64,000 nt of DNA, taken from positions 1,312,501-1,376,500 of the forward strand of contig NZ_CP083350.1 of the NCBI RefSeq assembly GCF_020035535.1. Direction: 5' to 3'. A program made the translations under genes and the position numbers. This DNA comes from Ensifer adhaerens. GTDB taxonomy: Bacteria; Pseudomonadota; Alphaproteobacteria; Rhizobiales; Rhizobiaceae. Shown here piece after piece: positions 44,568-52,752 of the stretch; positions within the stretch are counted from its first letter, which is position 1, and the number at the start of each line of letters is the position of its first letter. Under the pieces are notes generated by a model that saw nothing but the letters and a program-made list of their open reading frames with translations, was not told where the DNA came from and ran no database searches.

Positions 44568-44714
44568 TCGAAACCAATGACAAGTAGATCTAGATCCCGC
44601 GACGATAACACTGAGGTCGCCATGCCGTGCAAGCGCTATCGTAATTCTGCGGCTTCACTTGAAGGGCCTGACTCAAAGAAACGGTATGGGGCAGAAAATG
44701 GCACGCCGACTGCC

Positions 44715-45335
44715 TTATGCCCGGTAAGTCGTTAGGAAGATCGACACCCCGCGCATGACTCTCTGCTGAATTTCGTCGGTCGTAAGAGGTGGGCGTACGC
44801 CCAACTTGACCTCCAGGTTCACGAAACCGAGCCAAAGGCCTGTCAGTTCGTCGGCTGCTCTTTCAACGTCTTCGACATTTAGATCGCCCCGGCTAGCGGC
44901 ATTCGCAATCAGCTGATTGAGAAGCCGCTGCGCTCGACCGGGACCGATATCGAAAACCCGTCTCGCGAGATCAGAGCGGTTTGAAATCGAGGCGATCAAC
45001 CTATCCCATCCAAGAAGGTCACGGCTGTTGATAAATTCCACGTAACGGATGCCAAACGAAATCAGCGCAGCCGATATCTCCGCTTCTTTGATGGATTCGA
45101 ATTCGTCGTCCAGAATTGTCGCATTTGCTTCACGCCGGATGACTTCTTCAACTAGCCTGTCTTTGTCCTCGAAATTTGCGTAAAGGGTCGCCTTCGCGAC
45201 CCCTGCCAACGCTGCCACCTCATCAAGTGTCGCTTCGGGTCCTCTCGTCAAGAAGAGTGTTCGCGCGGCATCTAGAACAGCGGTCCGTTTCGTAACGTCC
45301 CGTGGCCGACCTCGGGGGCGTTTCTCGTCAATCAT
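44715..45335 (-). CDS. TetR/AcrR-family regulator
   Basis: 206 aa. The N-terminal RGRPRDVTKRTAVLDAARTLF leads into the HTH ATLDEVAALAGVAKATLYANF, textbook TetR. The C-terminal domain ends with ADELTGLWLGFVNLEVK. It sits 22 bases after a DoxX-like gene on the same strand and is likely co-transcribed, so autoregulation through the inverted repeat at 45779-45822 is plausible. It converges on the IclR gene. Confidence 0.88.
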   Translation of the reverse strand: MIDEKRPRGRPRDVTKRTAVLDAARTLFLTRGPEATLDEVAALAGVAKATLYANFEDKDRLVEEVIRREANATILDDEFESIKEAEISAALISFGIRYVEFINSRDLLGWDRLIASISNRSDLARRVFDIGPGRAQRLLNQLIANAASRGDLNVEDVERAADELTGLWLGFVNLEVKLGVRPPLTTDEIQQRVMRGVSIFLTTYRA

Positions 45336-45357
45336 TCGAATGCTCCACGCTTAAACT

Positions 45358-45762
45358 TCAGGACTTCACTGAGAGGATCCCGGCCAGAGCCAAGCCGCCA
45401 ACCACCGTAAGGTGCTCCAGGGCAATTTGAAATTCATGCATGCGTTTAGGGCCTTCGAACTGCCAGAACGCGTGGCCAAATGGGATGGTGAGCAGCGTAA
45501 ACACGGCCAGAGCAATGGCGCCTACCCAACCGAGTCCTGCAACGTTTGTAATGATTAGAGCCGATCCGAAGAGCTGGCAGGCGATCGTAGCAACTGCGAA
45601 GGCTTGTGGCGTCGGCAGTCCCACGTCGACCATTTCTTGAACAACAGCGTTGAAGTTGAACACTCCGAACAGACCGGCGATCCAGAAAAGGGACGTTAAG
45701 ACGATCTTACCGGCGAGTGCGAAGTGCGGGTGCGTCAACACGGATGTGATTAGGGCGTCCAT
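45358..45762 (-). CDS. DoxX-family membrane protein
   Basis: 134 aa, about four membrane helices (KIVLTSLFWIAGLFGVFNF, AFAVATIACQLFGSALII, WVGAIALAVFTLLTIPF and a last one near GGLALAGIL). The NFNAVVQEM motif after the first helix is typical of DoxX/YphA-like proteins. Start ATG 45762 has GGAGAGG upstream; ATG 45774 does not. Paired with a TetR regulator, which suggests inducible expression, possibly under oxidative or electrophile stress. Confidence 0.78.
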   Translation of the reverse strand: MDALITSVLTHPHFALAGKIVLTSLFWIAGLFGVFNFNAVVQEMVDVGLPTPQAFAVATIACQLFGSALIITNVAGLGWVGAIALAVFTLLTIPFGHAFWQFEGPKRMHEFQIALEHLTVVGGLALAGILSVKS

Positions 45763-46213
45763 GAACCTCTCCATTTATCAGACTCGCAGGTCTACTATAT
45801 AATTTATGAACTGACGAGTCTGGAAAATGTAATTCTTCTTTCCAAATCTGCCCGGAGTTGATCCCGCGTGGCACCAAAGGACCGCGCCAACGCGGTTATG
45901 CCGCCGGGGCCCACCCGAATGGGTCTCTGCTCGAACACCGGGGTCCGGCCTGAGATCTTGACCCGGAATTGTCGGCCCTGGGGTCACCTTCGCCTTGCCG
46001 CCTCCCGACTTGCACTCTGCTGAGGCGCGGCGGCGAGCAGCTTGAAGTCGCGGCGTATGCAGGTTAAATGCTGGCCCACCATTCTCGACCCCCGTGTGGT
46101 GCATTCGCTACTGCGGCGGCAGAGACTTTCATGATCCGTGAGCAAGACACAAATGGCGATGGCTTCTTGCGATTTTGCCCGGGGGCGCGGCTGCTTGGAA
46201 ATGAGGACCGCCG
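45763..46213. other. Intergenic stretch, possible IS remnant and composition boundary
   Basis: About 450 bases. The first 60 hold the inverted repeat and promoter of the DoxX-TetR operon. The rest has no intact gene; open frames on the minus strand are arginine- and proline-rich without motifs. By eye this stretch and what follows are G/C-richer than the preceding 45 kb. A degraded mobile-element end is possible but I cannot identify a family. Confidence 0.4.
45779..45822. promoter_or_regulatory. Inverted repeat CAGACTCG / CGAGTCTG, candidate TetR operator
   Basis: Perfect 8-bp arms (45779-45786 and 45815-45822) separated by 28 bases of A/T-rich sequence containing a TATA-like stretch. It lies just upstream of the DoxX-TetR operon start, so binding at both arms would enclose the promoter. 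Confidence 0.5.
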
Positions 46214-47110
46214 ATGAATCTGCGTTTCGTCGAGACATTTGTGTGGGTCGCGCGGCTTGGAAGCTTTCGCGCAGCCGCTGAACGCTTGAACGCCACGCAA
46301 GCGGCCATCTCCAACCGCATCGCGAGCCTGGAGGCGGAGATGGGTTGCGAGCTGTTCGACCGGATGCCGGGTGGCGTGCGGCTCTCGACCATCGGCCAGC
46401 GCGCCATGCAGCCAGCAGAAGAACTGTTGAAGGCGGCGACCAGTTTTAAGGTCGCGATCGGCAGCCCTCAAAATCTGCGCGCAACGGTATCGATCGGAAC
46501 GATCGATTCCATCGTTCATGCTTGGCTGCCGAGGTTCATCGAGCGGGTGAAGGAGCGTTTTCCCGCCCTCGGACTTGATCTCAATGTCGACACGTCGCTG
46601 GCGATCGGTCGAGAGATCAGCGACAGGCGGTTGGACCTTGCCCTTTTGATGGGACCGGTTTTGAGCCCCGGCCTCAAGAACATCGACCTCGGGACGATGG
46701 AATGCGTGTGGGTCGCCGCCCCCTCGTTCAAGCTCGGAGGCCTGGACTTGCGGCTGCAGGACCTCTCCGGCTATCCGGTGCTCACTTTCTCGCGCAACAG
46801 CGTGCCGCATATCTGGCTGCTCCGTCAGTTCGAAGAACTCGGGGTCCAGCCGCCGGTGATCTCCAACTCCAACTCGCTTTCGGCGATGTCGAAGCTCGCT
46901 CTCGACGGTGTCGGCGTCGCGTTACTGCCGTTAACAATGGTGGCGCCGATGGTGGCGGACGGAGTGCTTGAGCGGCTCTCGATCACACCGGACTTTCCCG
47001 CTCTGAAGCTTCATGCCGTTTACGTAGACGATCCAGAAAACCTAATTCCGTCAATGCTTTCGGTGATCGCGCGGGAAGCGTCGCTCGATACAACCGGCAT
47101 TTCAGCTTAA
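46214..47110 (+). CDS. LysR-family transcriptional regulator
   Basis: 298 aa. The HTH reads FRAAAERLNATQAAISNRIA with SLEAEMG after it. The effector domain begins VSIGTIDSIVHAWLPRFIERV. GAGGA precedes ATG 46214. It stands 103 bases before, and in the same direction as, the nitrilase-RraA-Pot importer operon and is its probable regulator. Confidence 0.88.
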   Translation: MNLRFVETFVWVARLGSFRAAAERLNATQAAISNRIASLEAEMGCELFDRMPGGVRLSTIGQRAMQPAEELLKAATSFKVAIGSPQNLRATVSIGTIDSIVHAWLPRFIERVKERFPALGLDLNVDTSLAIGREISDRRLDLALLMGPVLSPGLKNIDLGTMECVWVAAPSFKLGGLDLRLQDLSGYPVLTFSRNSVPHIWLLRQFEELGVQPPVISNSNSLSAMSKLALDGVGVALLPLTMVAPMVADGVLERLSITPDFPALKLHAVYVDDPENLIPSMLSVIAREASLDTTGISA

Positions 47111-47213
47111 GGCATGACAATAAGTTTTTTCTATCACGAACGACAATTCTTTATCGTTTGTCATTCCCCTCGCAAGGCCCGACGATGGCCTGACTGAGAC
47201 TTGGAGGACATCG

Positions 47214-48017
47214 ATGAAGATAAGTGTTGTGCAAATGAATTCCGGCCCCGACAAGGCCAAGAACCTCGATGACGCAGAGCGCATGGTGCGGACGGTGACG
47301 GCAGAGGAAACGCCGGACCTCGTGGTGTTGCCGGAGTATTTCGCCTTTCTCGGCGAAGGACGCGATGCCGTCCATGGCAGTGGGGAGAGCTTTCCTGAGG
47401 GCGCGACCTATAAGCGATTCAGCGCGCTCGCGAAAGAACTCGGCGTAACCCTCCATTGCGGATCCATGGTCGAGAAGGCGGGTAACAACCACTACAACGC
47501 CACCGTGGTGTTCGGTCCCGCCGGCAACGAAATCGCCAAGTACCGCAAGATCCATCTTTTCGACGTCGACGCGCCTGGCGGCGTCTCTTTTCGTGAGTCT
47601 GATACCATCGGCCGCGGCGAGGATGTGGTGACCTACAAAGTTGGTGAGACGACCGTCGGCTGCGCCATCTGCTACGATATCCGTTTCCCCGAACTGTTCC
47701 GGGCACTCCGCGACAAGGGCGCTGACGTCATCGTGCTTCCCGCCGCTTTCACGCTGATGACCGGCAAGGACCATTGGGAAGTGCTCGCCCGCGCCCGCGC
47801 CATCGAAACGCAGACTTATTTCGTCGCCGTCGGCCAGGCCGGTGCCCATGCTGAGGGCAGGAAGTGGTGCTGGGGCCACTCGATGGTGATCGATCCCTGG
47901 GGCCACATGGTCGCGCAATGTTCCGATGGCACCGGCGCTGCCACGGCCAAGCTCGACCTCAGCCGCATCGGCGACGTGCGCCGTGCCATCCCTGTCGCCC
48001 AGCACCACGTTCTCTGA
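47214..48017 (+). CDS. Nitrilase-superfamily amidohydrolase (Nit-like omega-amidase type)
   Basis: 267 aa. The Glu-Lys-Cys triad is visible: Glu41 in LPEYF, Lys112 in YRKIHLFD and Cys153 in CYDIRFPE. The pattern YRKIHLFDVD plus CYDIRFPELF is that of the Nit1/Nit2 branch, which hydrolyses omega-amides and deaminated-glutathione-like compounds rather than nitriles. GGAGG lies before ATG 47214. It is 11 bases ahead of the RraA-like gene. The nearby gamma-glutamyltransferase (52753) makes a glutathione- or gamma-glutamyl-related substrate conceivable. Confidence 0.9.
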   Translation: MKISVVQMNSGPDKAKNLDDAERMVRTVTAEETPDLVVLPEYFAFLGEGRDAVHGSGESFPEGATYKRFSALAKELGVTLHCGSMVEKAGNNHYNATVVFGPAGNEIAKYRKIHLFDVDAPGGVSFRESDTIGRGEDVVTYKVGETTVGCAICYDIRFPELFRALRDKGADVIVLPAAFTLMTGKDHWEVLARARAIETQTYFVAVGQAGAHAEGRKWCWGHSMVIDPWGHMVAQCSDGTGAATAKLDLSRIGDVRRAIPVAQHHVL

Positions 48018-48028
48018 GGAATTGCATC

Positions 48029-48691
48029 ATGTTTGTCGTCAATCCCATGCCGAAGCAGATGGCGCCGGCGCTCATCAAAAAGATGGAACAGGTCGAGACC
48101 GCAACGGTCGGCCACTTCCTGCATTCGGGATTCATGGATCGTGAATTGCGCGCCGTCCTGCCCGAAAAGCGTATCGGCGGCACTGCGGTCACCGTCCGCC
48201 TGCCCCATGCAGACTCGACCATTCTGCACTACCTCACAAAACTGGTGCGTCCGGGCGATTTCATCGTCGTCGACCGCTGCGGCGACAACAAGCACGCCTG
48301 TTGGGGTGGCGTCGTGACCCACTCGATGAAGCTCGGAGGTATCGTCGGAGCCGTCATCGACGGACCTGCTACCGACTTCTCCGAAATCCGTCGTGTTGAC
48401 CTGCCCATGTGGTGCCGCGGTCCCTCGCCGATCACGACCAAGATTCTGGGCCTCGAAGGCGCGATCAACGTACCGGTCTCGGTCGGGGGCCAGACGGTTA
48501 ATCCGGGCGATGCCATCATTGCCGACGAGAGCGGCGTGCTCGTGCTCGCGCCCGATCAGGCTGAATGGGCCGTCGACAAAGCGATCGGCATGCAGCAGAG
48601 CGAGCTCGTGCTGCTGGAAAGACTACGCAAGGGCGAAAAACTGCCCGACATTTCCGGCGCAACGAAGATCGTGGAGGCATCGGCCGCCTGA
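48029..48691 (+). CDS. RraA-like protein (HMG aldolase family)
   Basis: 220 aa, RraA/4-hydroxy-4-methyl-2-oxoglutarate aldolase fold. The swivelling-domain motifs are GGVVTHSMKLGGIVGAVIDG and TDFSEIRRVDLPMW, with the Arg-Asp region of the aldolase site. The family includes pyruvate-releasing aldolases, oxaloacetate decarboxylases and proteins of unknown activity. ATG 48029 follows GAGGAA; longer in-frame starts lie inside the nitrilase gene. The operon position between an amidase and an importer suggests a catabolic enzyme, not the RNase E regulator. Confidence 0.85.
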   Translation: MFVVNPMPKQMAPALIKKMEQVETATVGHFLHSGFMDRELRAVLPEKRIGGTAVTVRLPHADSTILHYLTKLVRPGDFIVVDRCGDNKHACWGGVVTHSMKLGGIVGAVIDGPATDFSEIRRVDLPMWCRGPSPITTKILGLEGAINVPVSVGGQTVNPGDAIIADESGVLVLAPDQAEWAVDKAIGMQQSELVLLERLRKGEKLPDISGATKIVEASAA

Positions 48692-48740
48692 GGTGACCCA
48701 GTCGTACGAATAATTTCGGTTTAAGAGTGGAGGAGATCTG

Positions 48741-49796
48741 ATGACCGCAATGAAACTCGCAGCCCGCGCCGGACTTACGGTGCTTGGCTTTACCTTAGCC
48801 GCAAACGTGGCGATGGCTGACACGGTGACACTGACCGTCTACGCAGGCATCTTTCAGGAGAAATACACCAAGGCCGTCGTCGAGCCTTTCATGAAAGCCA
48901 ATCCGGATATTACGGTTGAGTTATATGGCACAGCCAACTCTGCTCAGATGTTGGGAACGCTGCGCGCTCAGGCCGGTTCGCCGCAGATTGATATCGCCAT
49001 CATGGACATATCGGTAGCAAAGGCCGCCACCGACGAAGGCATCTTCGCCCCGATGGATGACACGGTAACAAAACACCTAGCGAACCTTTATCCGCAGGCC
49101 AAGGTGGAAGGGGTCAACGCCGTTGGCGTCACTTTCGACAACCTCGTGCTTCTCTATAATACCGACAAGGTCAACCAGGTGCCCACTTCATGGAACGCGC
49201 TCTGGGATAGACAATATGCCAAGCAGGTGTCCATCCCCGCCGTGCCGGACATTCAAGGCACAACGCTGACCATTGTCACTGACAAGATGGCTGGTGGTAC
49301 GAATTACATGGAGAGTGTCGACGCGGGTATCAAGCGCCTTGCGGAGTTGGCACCCAACGTCCAGACATGGGAGCCGCGTCCTGACGCATATCAACCAATC
49401 TCCAGCGGCACAGCTGCGATGGGCATTGGCTGGAATGCCCGCGCCCAGGTCTATTCGGATCTTTCGAACGGCAAGCTGGGCGTCGCCTTGCCACAAGAAG
49501 GCAGCGGGTTCCAGATCAACGTGATCGGCCTTGTCAAAGGCGGTCCTGCCAGCGAAAGCGCCAAGAAGTTCATCGACTATGCGCTGAGCCCGGAGGCGCA
49601 AGCCGCCTTCACCGAGCAGATGTTTTACGCTCCCACCAACTCCAAGGCCGTACCGCTTATCTCGGACCAGGCGCTCCATCGCACCACTGCCGGGGCGATG
49701 GACAGGATGATCGACATCAATTGGCTAGAGGTCGCCAAGATCCGAGATGCCATTACCGAGCAGTGGCGCCGCCGCGTCATTCCGCTCAGCCGCTGA
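48741..49796 (+). CDS. PotD-like periplasmic binding protein
   Basis: 351 aa, receptor of a spermidine/putrescine-type importer. The signal peptide spans about residues 1-27 (ending ANVAMA). The body has the SBP_bac fold: FMKANPDITVELYGT, IDIAIMDISVAKAATDEG, FDNLVLLYNTDKV and FIDYALSPEAQAAFTEQM. GGAGGAG precedes ATG 48741. The ligand may be a polyamine but this class also binds opines, phosphonates and other small polar molecules. It is the first gene of a 4-gene importer set with tight overlaps. Confidence 0.9.
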   Translation: MTAMKLAARAGLTVLGFTLAANVAMADTVTLTVYAGIFQEKYTKAVVEPFMKANPDITVELYGTANSAQMLGTLRAQAGSPQIDIAIMDISVAKAATDEGIFAPMDDTVTKHLANLYPQAKVEGVNAVGVTFDNLVLLYNTDKVNQVPTSWNALWDRQYAKQVSIPAVPDIQGTTLTIVTDKMAGGTNYMESVDAGIKRLAELAPNVQTWEPRPDAYQPISSGTAAMGIGWNARAQVYSDLSNGKLGVALPQEGSGFQINVIGLVKGGPASESAKKFIDYALSPEAQAAFTEQMFYAPTNSKAVPLISDQALHRTTAGAMDRMIDINWLEVAKIRDAITEQWRRRVIPLSR

Positions 49797-49816
49797 TGCA
49801 GATCCAGGAGTTGCCC

Positions 49817-50890
49817 ATGCCCACGTCGTCCGCTCCTCGAGAGCATCTCAAACTGGAGGGAATTGGTGTCAGTTTCGGCGCCGTCAACGTGATCCCTTCG
49901 CTCGATCTTTCGGTCCGCAAGGGCGAAATGGTTGCCTTCCTCGGACCTTCGGGATGCGGGAAGACGACGACACTCCGGATCATCGCCGGACTCAACAATC
50001 CCTCCCGAGGCCGCATCATGGTGGGAGGGCGCGATATCACGCGCCTTCCCATCCACGACCGAGATATGGGCATGGTCTTCCAGAGCTACGCGCTCTTCCC
50101 GCACATGAATGTGTCAAAGAATGTGCAATTCGGACTGCAAATGCGGGGCATGCCGGCCCGCGAGGCGGAGAAACGGGCAGCGGAAGCGCTCGAAATGGTC
50201 CAACTTGGCCACCTCGCCCATAGGAAGCCGAAAGAACTGTCGGGCGGCCAGCAACAGCGCGTCGCATTGGCTCGAGCTCTTGTGGTCGAACCATCGATCC
50301 TGCTCCTCGACGAGCCGCTGTCCAATCTCGACGCGAAGCTGCGCGATGAGATGCGCGTGCAGATCCGTACCCTTCAACAGCAGAGCGGGATCACCGCCGT
50401 CTTCGTGACCCACGATCAGGTCGAGGCTCTCTCGATGTGCGACCGGGTTGTGGTCATGCGCAACGGCCATATCGAGCAGTTCGGCACTCCGACGGAGGTA
50501 TATGAACGTCCGGCAACGGCCTTCGTCGCCAATTTCGTGGGTCGTACGAACCGCCTCAAAGGTATGATCACTGCCGAGGGCACATTGGCGGCTGCGGGCC
50601 AGCAGCTCCACTCCGCAGCCAAGCTTGCGCCTGGCTCGGTGGAGGTTCTCGTTCGCCCGCATCGCATCCATCTCCAGGAGGCCAACGGTACGGACAACAA
50701 GGTCCAGGGGAGCGTATCGAACATCACATTCGTCGGAGATCTCGTACAATATGGCGTGCGCGTCGGGGACGAAGAGTTTGTCGTCGAAGAAGCCACCCGG
50801 CGCGGCCGAAATGCTCTCGCCGCCGGCGACCGCGTCACCCTCAACTGGTCGGCAGAAGACACGCTCGTCTATCCGGTGGGCGGCCAATGA
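49817..50890 (+). CDS. PotA-like ABC ATPase
   Basis: 357 aa. P-loop GPSGCGKTT, signature LSGGQQQRVALARALV, Walker B ILLLDEPLSNLDAKL and FVTHDQVEALS, then a C-terminal TOBE domain (VLVRPHRIHLQ). I choose ATG 49817 because AGGAG lies 6 bases upstream; ATG 49796 overlaps the previous stop and is possible. It overlaps the first permease gene by 4 bases. Confidence 0.93.
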   Translation: MPTSSAPREHLKLEGIGVSFGAVNVIPSLDLSVRKGEMVAFLGPSGCGKTTTLRIIAGLNNPSRGRIMVGGRDITRLPIHDRDMGMVFQSYALFPHMNVSKNVQFGLQMRGMPAREAEKRAAEALEMVQLGHLAHRKPKELSGGQQQRVALARALVVEPSILLLDEPLSNLDAKLRDEMRVQIRTLQQQSGITAVFVTHDQVEALSMCDRVVVMRNGHIEQFGTPTEVYERPATAFVANFVGRTNRLKGMITAEGTLAAAGQQLHSAAKLAPGSVEVLVRPHRIHLQEANGTDNKVQGSVSNITFVGDLVQYGVRVGDEEFVVEEATRRGRNALAAGDRVTLNWSAEDTLVYPVGGQ

Positions 50891-51750
50891 GCACAGTTGT
50901 CGCCCTTCCTCGCCATTGGCGCGACGGCAACCTTGCAGTCATTCTGCTGCTGCCAATTGCTTTGATCAATGCGGTCGGCTTCATCCTGCCGGTGCTTAAC
51001 CTCGCGCGTTATTCCTTCAACAGGGCGCGCATCGGCGGTGGCATGGAGAATGTCTTCACATGGGAGAACTGGGCCGGGCTTTTGAGCGACCCGTTCTATC
51101 TTGAGCTGGTGTTCAACTCCGTCTGGATCAGCCTGGCGATCACGCTGACCACCCTCGTCGCCTCCTATCCGATCGCGCTTTATCTGCATCGCGCTTCCGG
51201 ATCCTGGCGGACGTTTCTGACCGTCCTCGTGATCTCGCCGCTCCTGACCTCTGCGGTCGTCCGCACCTATGGCTGGATCGCAATTCTCACCGATGACGGC
51301 CCAGTCGTCACCGCCATCAAGGCACTTGGCCTGCCGGCGCCGAGCCTGATGTTCAACATCAAAGGCGTGTTTATCGGCCTCACGGAAATCCTGATGCCCT
51401 ACATGATCCTTGCATTGATGGCTGGCTTCGGGCGACTTGATCCCCGTGTAGAAGAGGCCGCGCGCACTCTCGGTGCCACGCCAGCCCGGACCTTCTGGAA
51501 GGTGATCCTCCCGCTTACCCTGCCGGGTATCGCGCTCGGATGCCTGCTCTGCTTCGTGCTGGCCGTATCCTCGTTTATCACGCCCAAACTGATGGGTGGC
51601 GGACGTGTTTTCCTGCTCGCGACAGAGATCTACGACCAGGCCATCGTGACACTCAATTGGCCGCTCGCCTCGACGCTTTCGATCCTCGTACTCATCGTCT
51701 TCGGGGCGGCGCTCTGGGCCTATTCCGCCGTGCTGCGGCGCCTGGACTAG
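50887..51750 (+). CDS. PotB-like ABC permease
   Basis: 287 aa, six membrane helices. The EAA loop reads EEAARTLGATPARTFWKVILP, as usual for this class, and the preceding part holds VVRTYGWIAIL. Start ATG 50887 overlaps the ATPase stop (ATGA). It partners the PotC-like permease that follows 11 bases later. Confidence 0.92.
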   Translation: MSTVVALPRHWRDGNLAVILLLPIALINAVGFILPVLNLARYSFNRARIGGGMENVFTWENWAGLLSDPFYLELVFNSVWISLAITLTTLVASYPIALYLHRASGSWRTFLTVLVISPLLTSAVVRTYGWIAILTDDGPVVTAIKALGLPAPSLMFNIKGVFIGLTEILMPYMILALMAGFGRLDPRVEEAARTLGATPARTFWKVILPLTLPGIALGCLLCFVLAVSSFITPKLMGGGRVFLLATEIYDQAIVTLNWPLASTLSILVLIVFGAALWAYSAVLRRLD

Positions 51751-51761
51751 GAGGTATATTC

Positions 51762-52556
51762 ATGGAAATTCACAAGACTTCTTGGCCGATGCGCATCATA
51801 GTGTTCCTGCTGTTCGTCTATCTGCTTGCGCCGGTCATCCTGGTTTTTCCGCTCTCCTTTTCCGGAGATCAGGTGCTGCGCTTCCCGCCGACTTTCTGGT
51901 CAACTCGCTGGTATGCTGCGCTCTTTGCCAATAGCCAGATGTTGAAAGCGTTCTGGACAAGCCTGTCGCTGGCGTCAATGGTAACTCTGCTGTCGATCGC
52001 CGTCGCGGTGCCGGCCGCTTGGGTAATGACACGGCTCCGCTTCATCGGCCGTGATTTGTTGTTCAACCTATTTACTGCACCCTTGTTGCTGCCGACGATC
52101 GTTCTCGGCCTCGCAATCCTGATCGTCTTTGCTTCGTTGGGCCTGCTGGCCACCATGCCGGGGCTTGTCTTTGCCCATCTGGTGGTGACGCTGCCGTATG
52201 CACTGCGTGTCCTTGCTGTCTCACTCGGCACCCAGGACGGAGCCTGCGAAGAAGCGGCTCGTACGCTCGGTGCCAAACCACTGACGGTGTTCTTCCGCGT
52301 CACGCTTCCCATGCTCACACCGGGAATCGTGGCCGCCGCGGCGCTATGCTTCCTTGTCTCGTTCGATGAGGTGGTGATCACGCTGTTTCTCACCGGGCCA
52401 CGCATCAGCACGCTCCCAGTCGAGCTCTACAACTACGTCTACAACCAGGCCGACCCGCTGGTTGCCGCGGCATCGGCGCTCCTAATCCTGTTGACGCTGG
52501 GCGTGATCATGATCGTCGAGCGGGCCATGGGGCTCGGCAAGGCGTTCGTCAAATAG
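51762..52556 (+). CDS. PotC-like ABC permease
   Basis: 264 aa. The EAA loop is EEAARTLGAKPLTVFFRVTLP and the protein begins with a membrane helix (MRIIVFLLFVYLLAPVILVF). A strong AGGAGG lies 6 bases before ATG 51762; a longer frame back to 51540 runs inside the PotB gene. It is the last gene of the operon, followed by a bidirectional hairpin. Confidence 0.92.
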   Translation: MEIHKTSWPMRIIVFLLFVYLLAPVILVFPLSFSGDQVLRFPPTFWSTRWYAALFANSQMLKAFWTSLSLASMVTLLSIAVAVPAAWVMTRLRFIGRDLLFNLFTAPLLLPTIVLGLAILIVFASLGLLATMPGLVFAHLVVTLPYALRVLAVSLGTQDGACEEAARTLGAKPLTVFFRVTLPMLTPGIVAAAALCFLVSFDEVVITLFLTGPRISTLPVELYNYVYNQADPLVAAASALLILLTLGVIMIVERAMGLGKAFVK

Positions 52557-52713
52557 GTTCCGGAACGGCGAGAACGTCGGGCGAAGTCGATTGAGCATCG
52601 TGTTTGATGCCGCCGTCCAACTTCGGAAGAGCTCTCGATCCGTTTGTCACGTTGGCAGCGCTTCGGATCGCTCGATCGCCCAACTTTTCGGGCCTGAGGC
52701 AACGCTCTTTGGT

Positions 52714-52738
52714 GACGGCCGGCCACTTGCCGGCCGTC
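52714..52738. terminator. Hairpin between convergent operons
   Basis: GACGGCCGGC (52714-52723) and its complement (52729-52738), a perfect 10-bp G/C-rich stem with a 5-base loop. It lies between the convergent permease and gamma-glutamyltransferase genes, so it can serve both directions. Only a weak T run follows on the plus strand. Confidence 0.65.
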
Positions 52739-52752
52739 TGTTTCGCACGAGA

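Noticed and set aside
46064..46810. 248-codon minus-strand open frame
   Set aside because: Mostly antisense to the LysR gene at 46214; the remainder is arginine-rich with no domain.
47151..48008. Long open frame (285 codons) on the minus strand
   Set aside because: It lies entirely antisense to the nitrilase gene, whose catalytic triad is intact, and its translation is low-complexity. It is an effect of high GC.
50114..50887. 257-codon minus-strand open frame
   Set aside because: Antisense to the PotA-like ATPase gene; no motif and no ribosome site.
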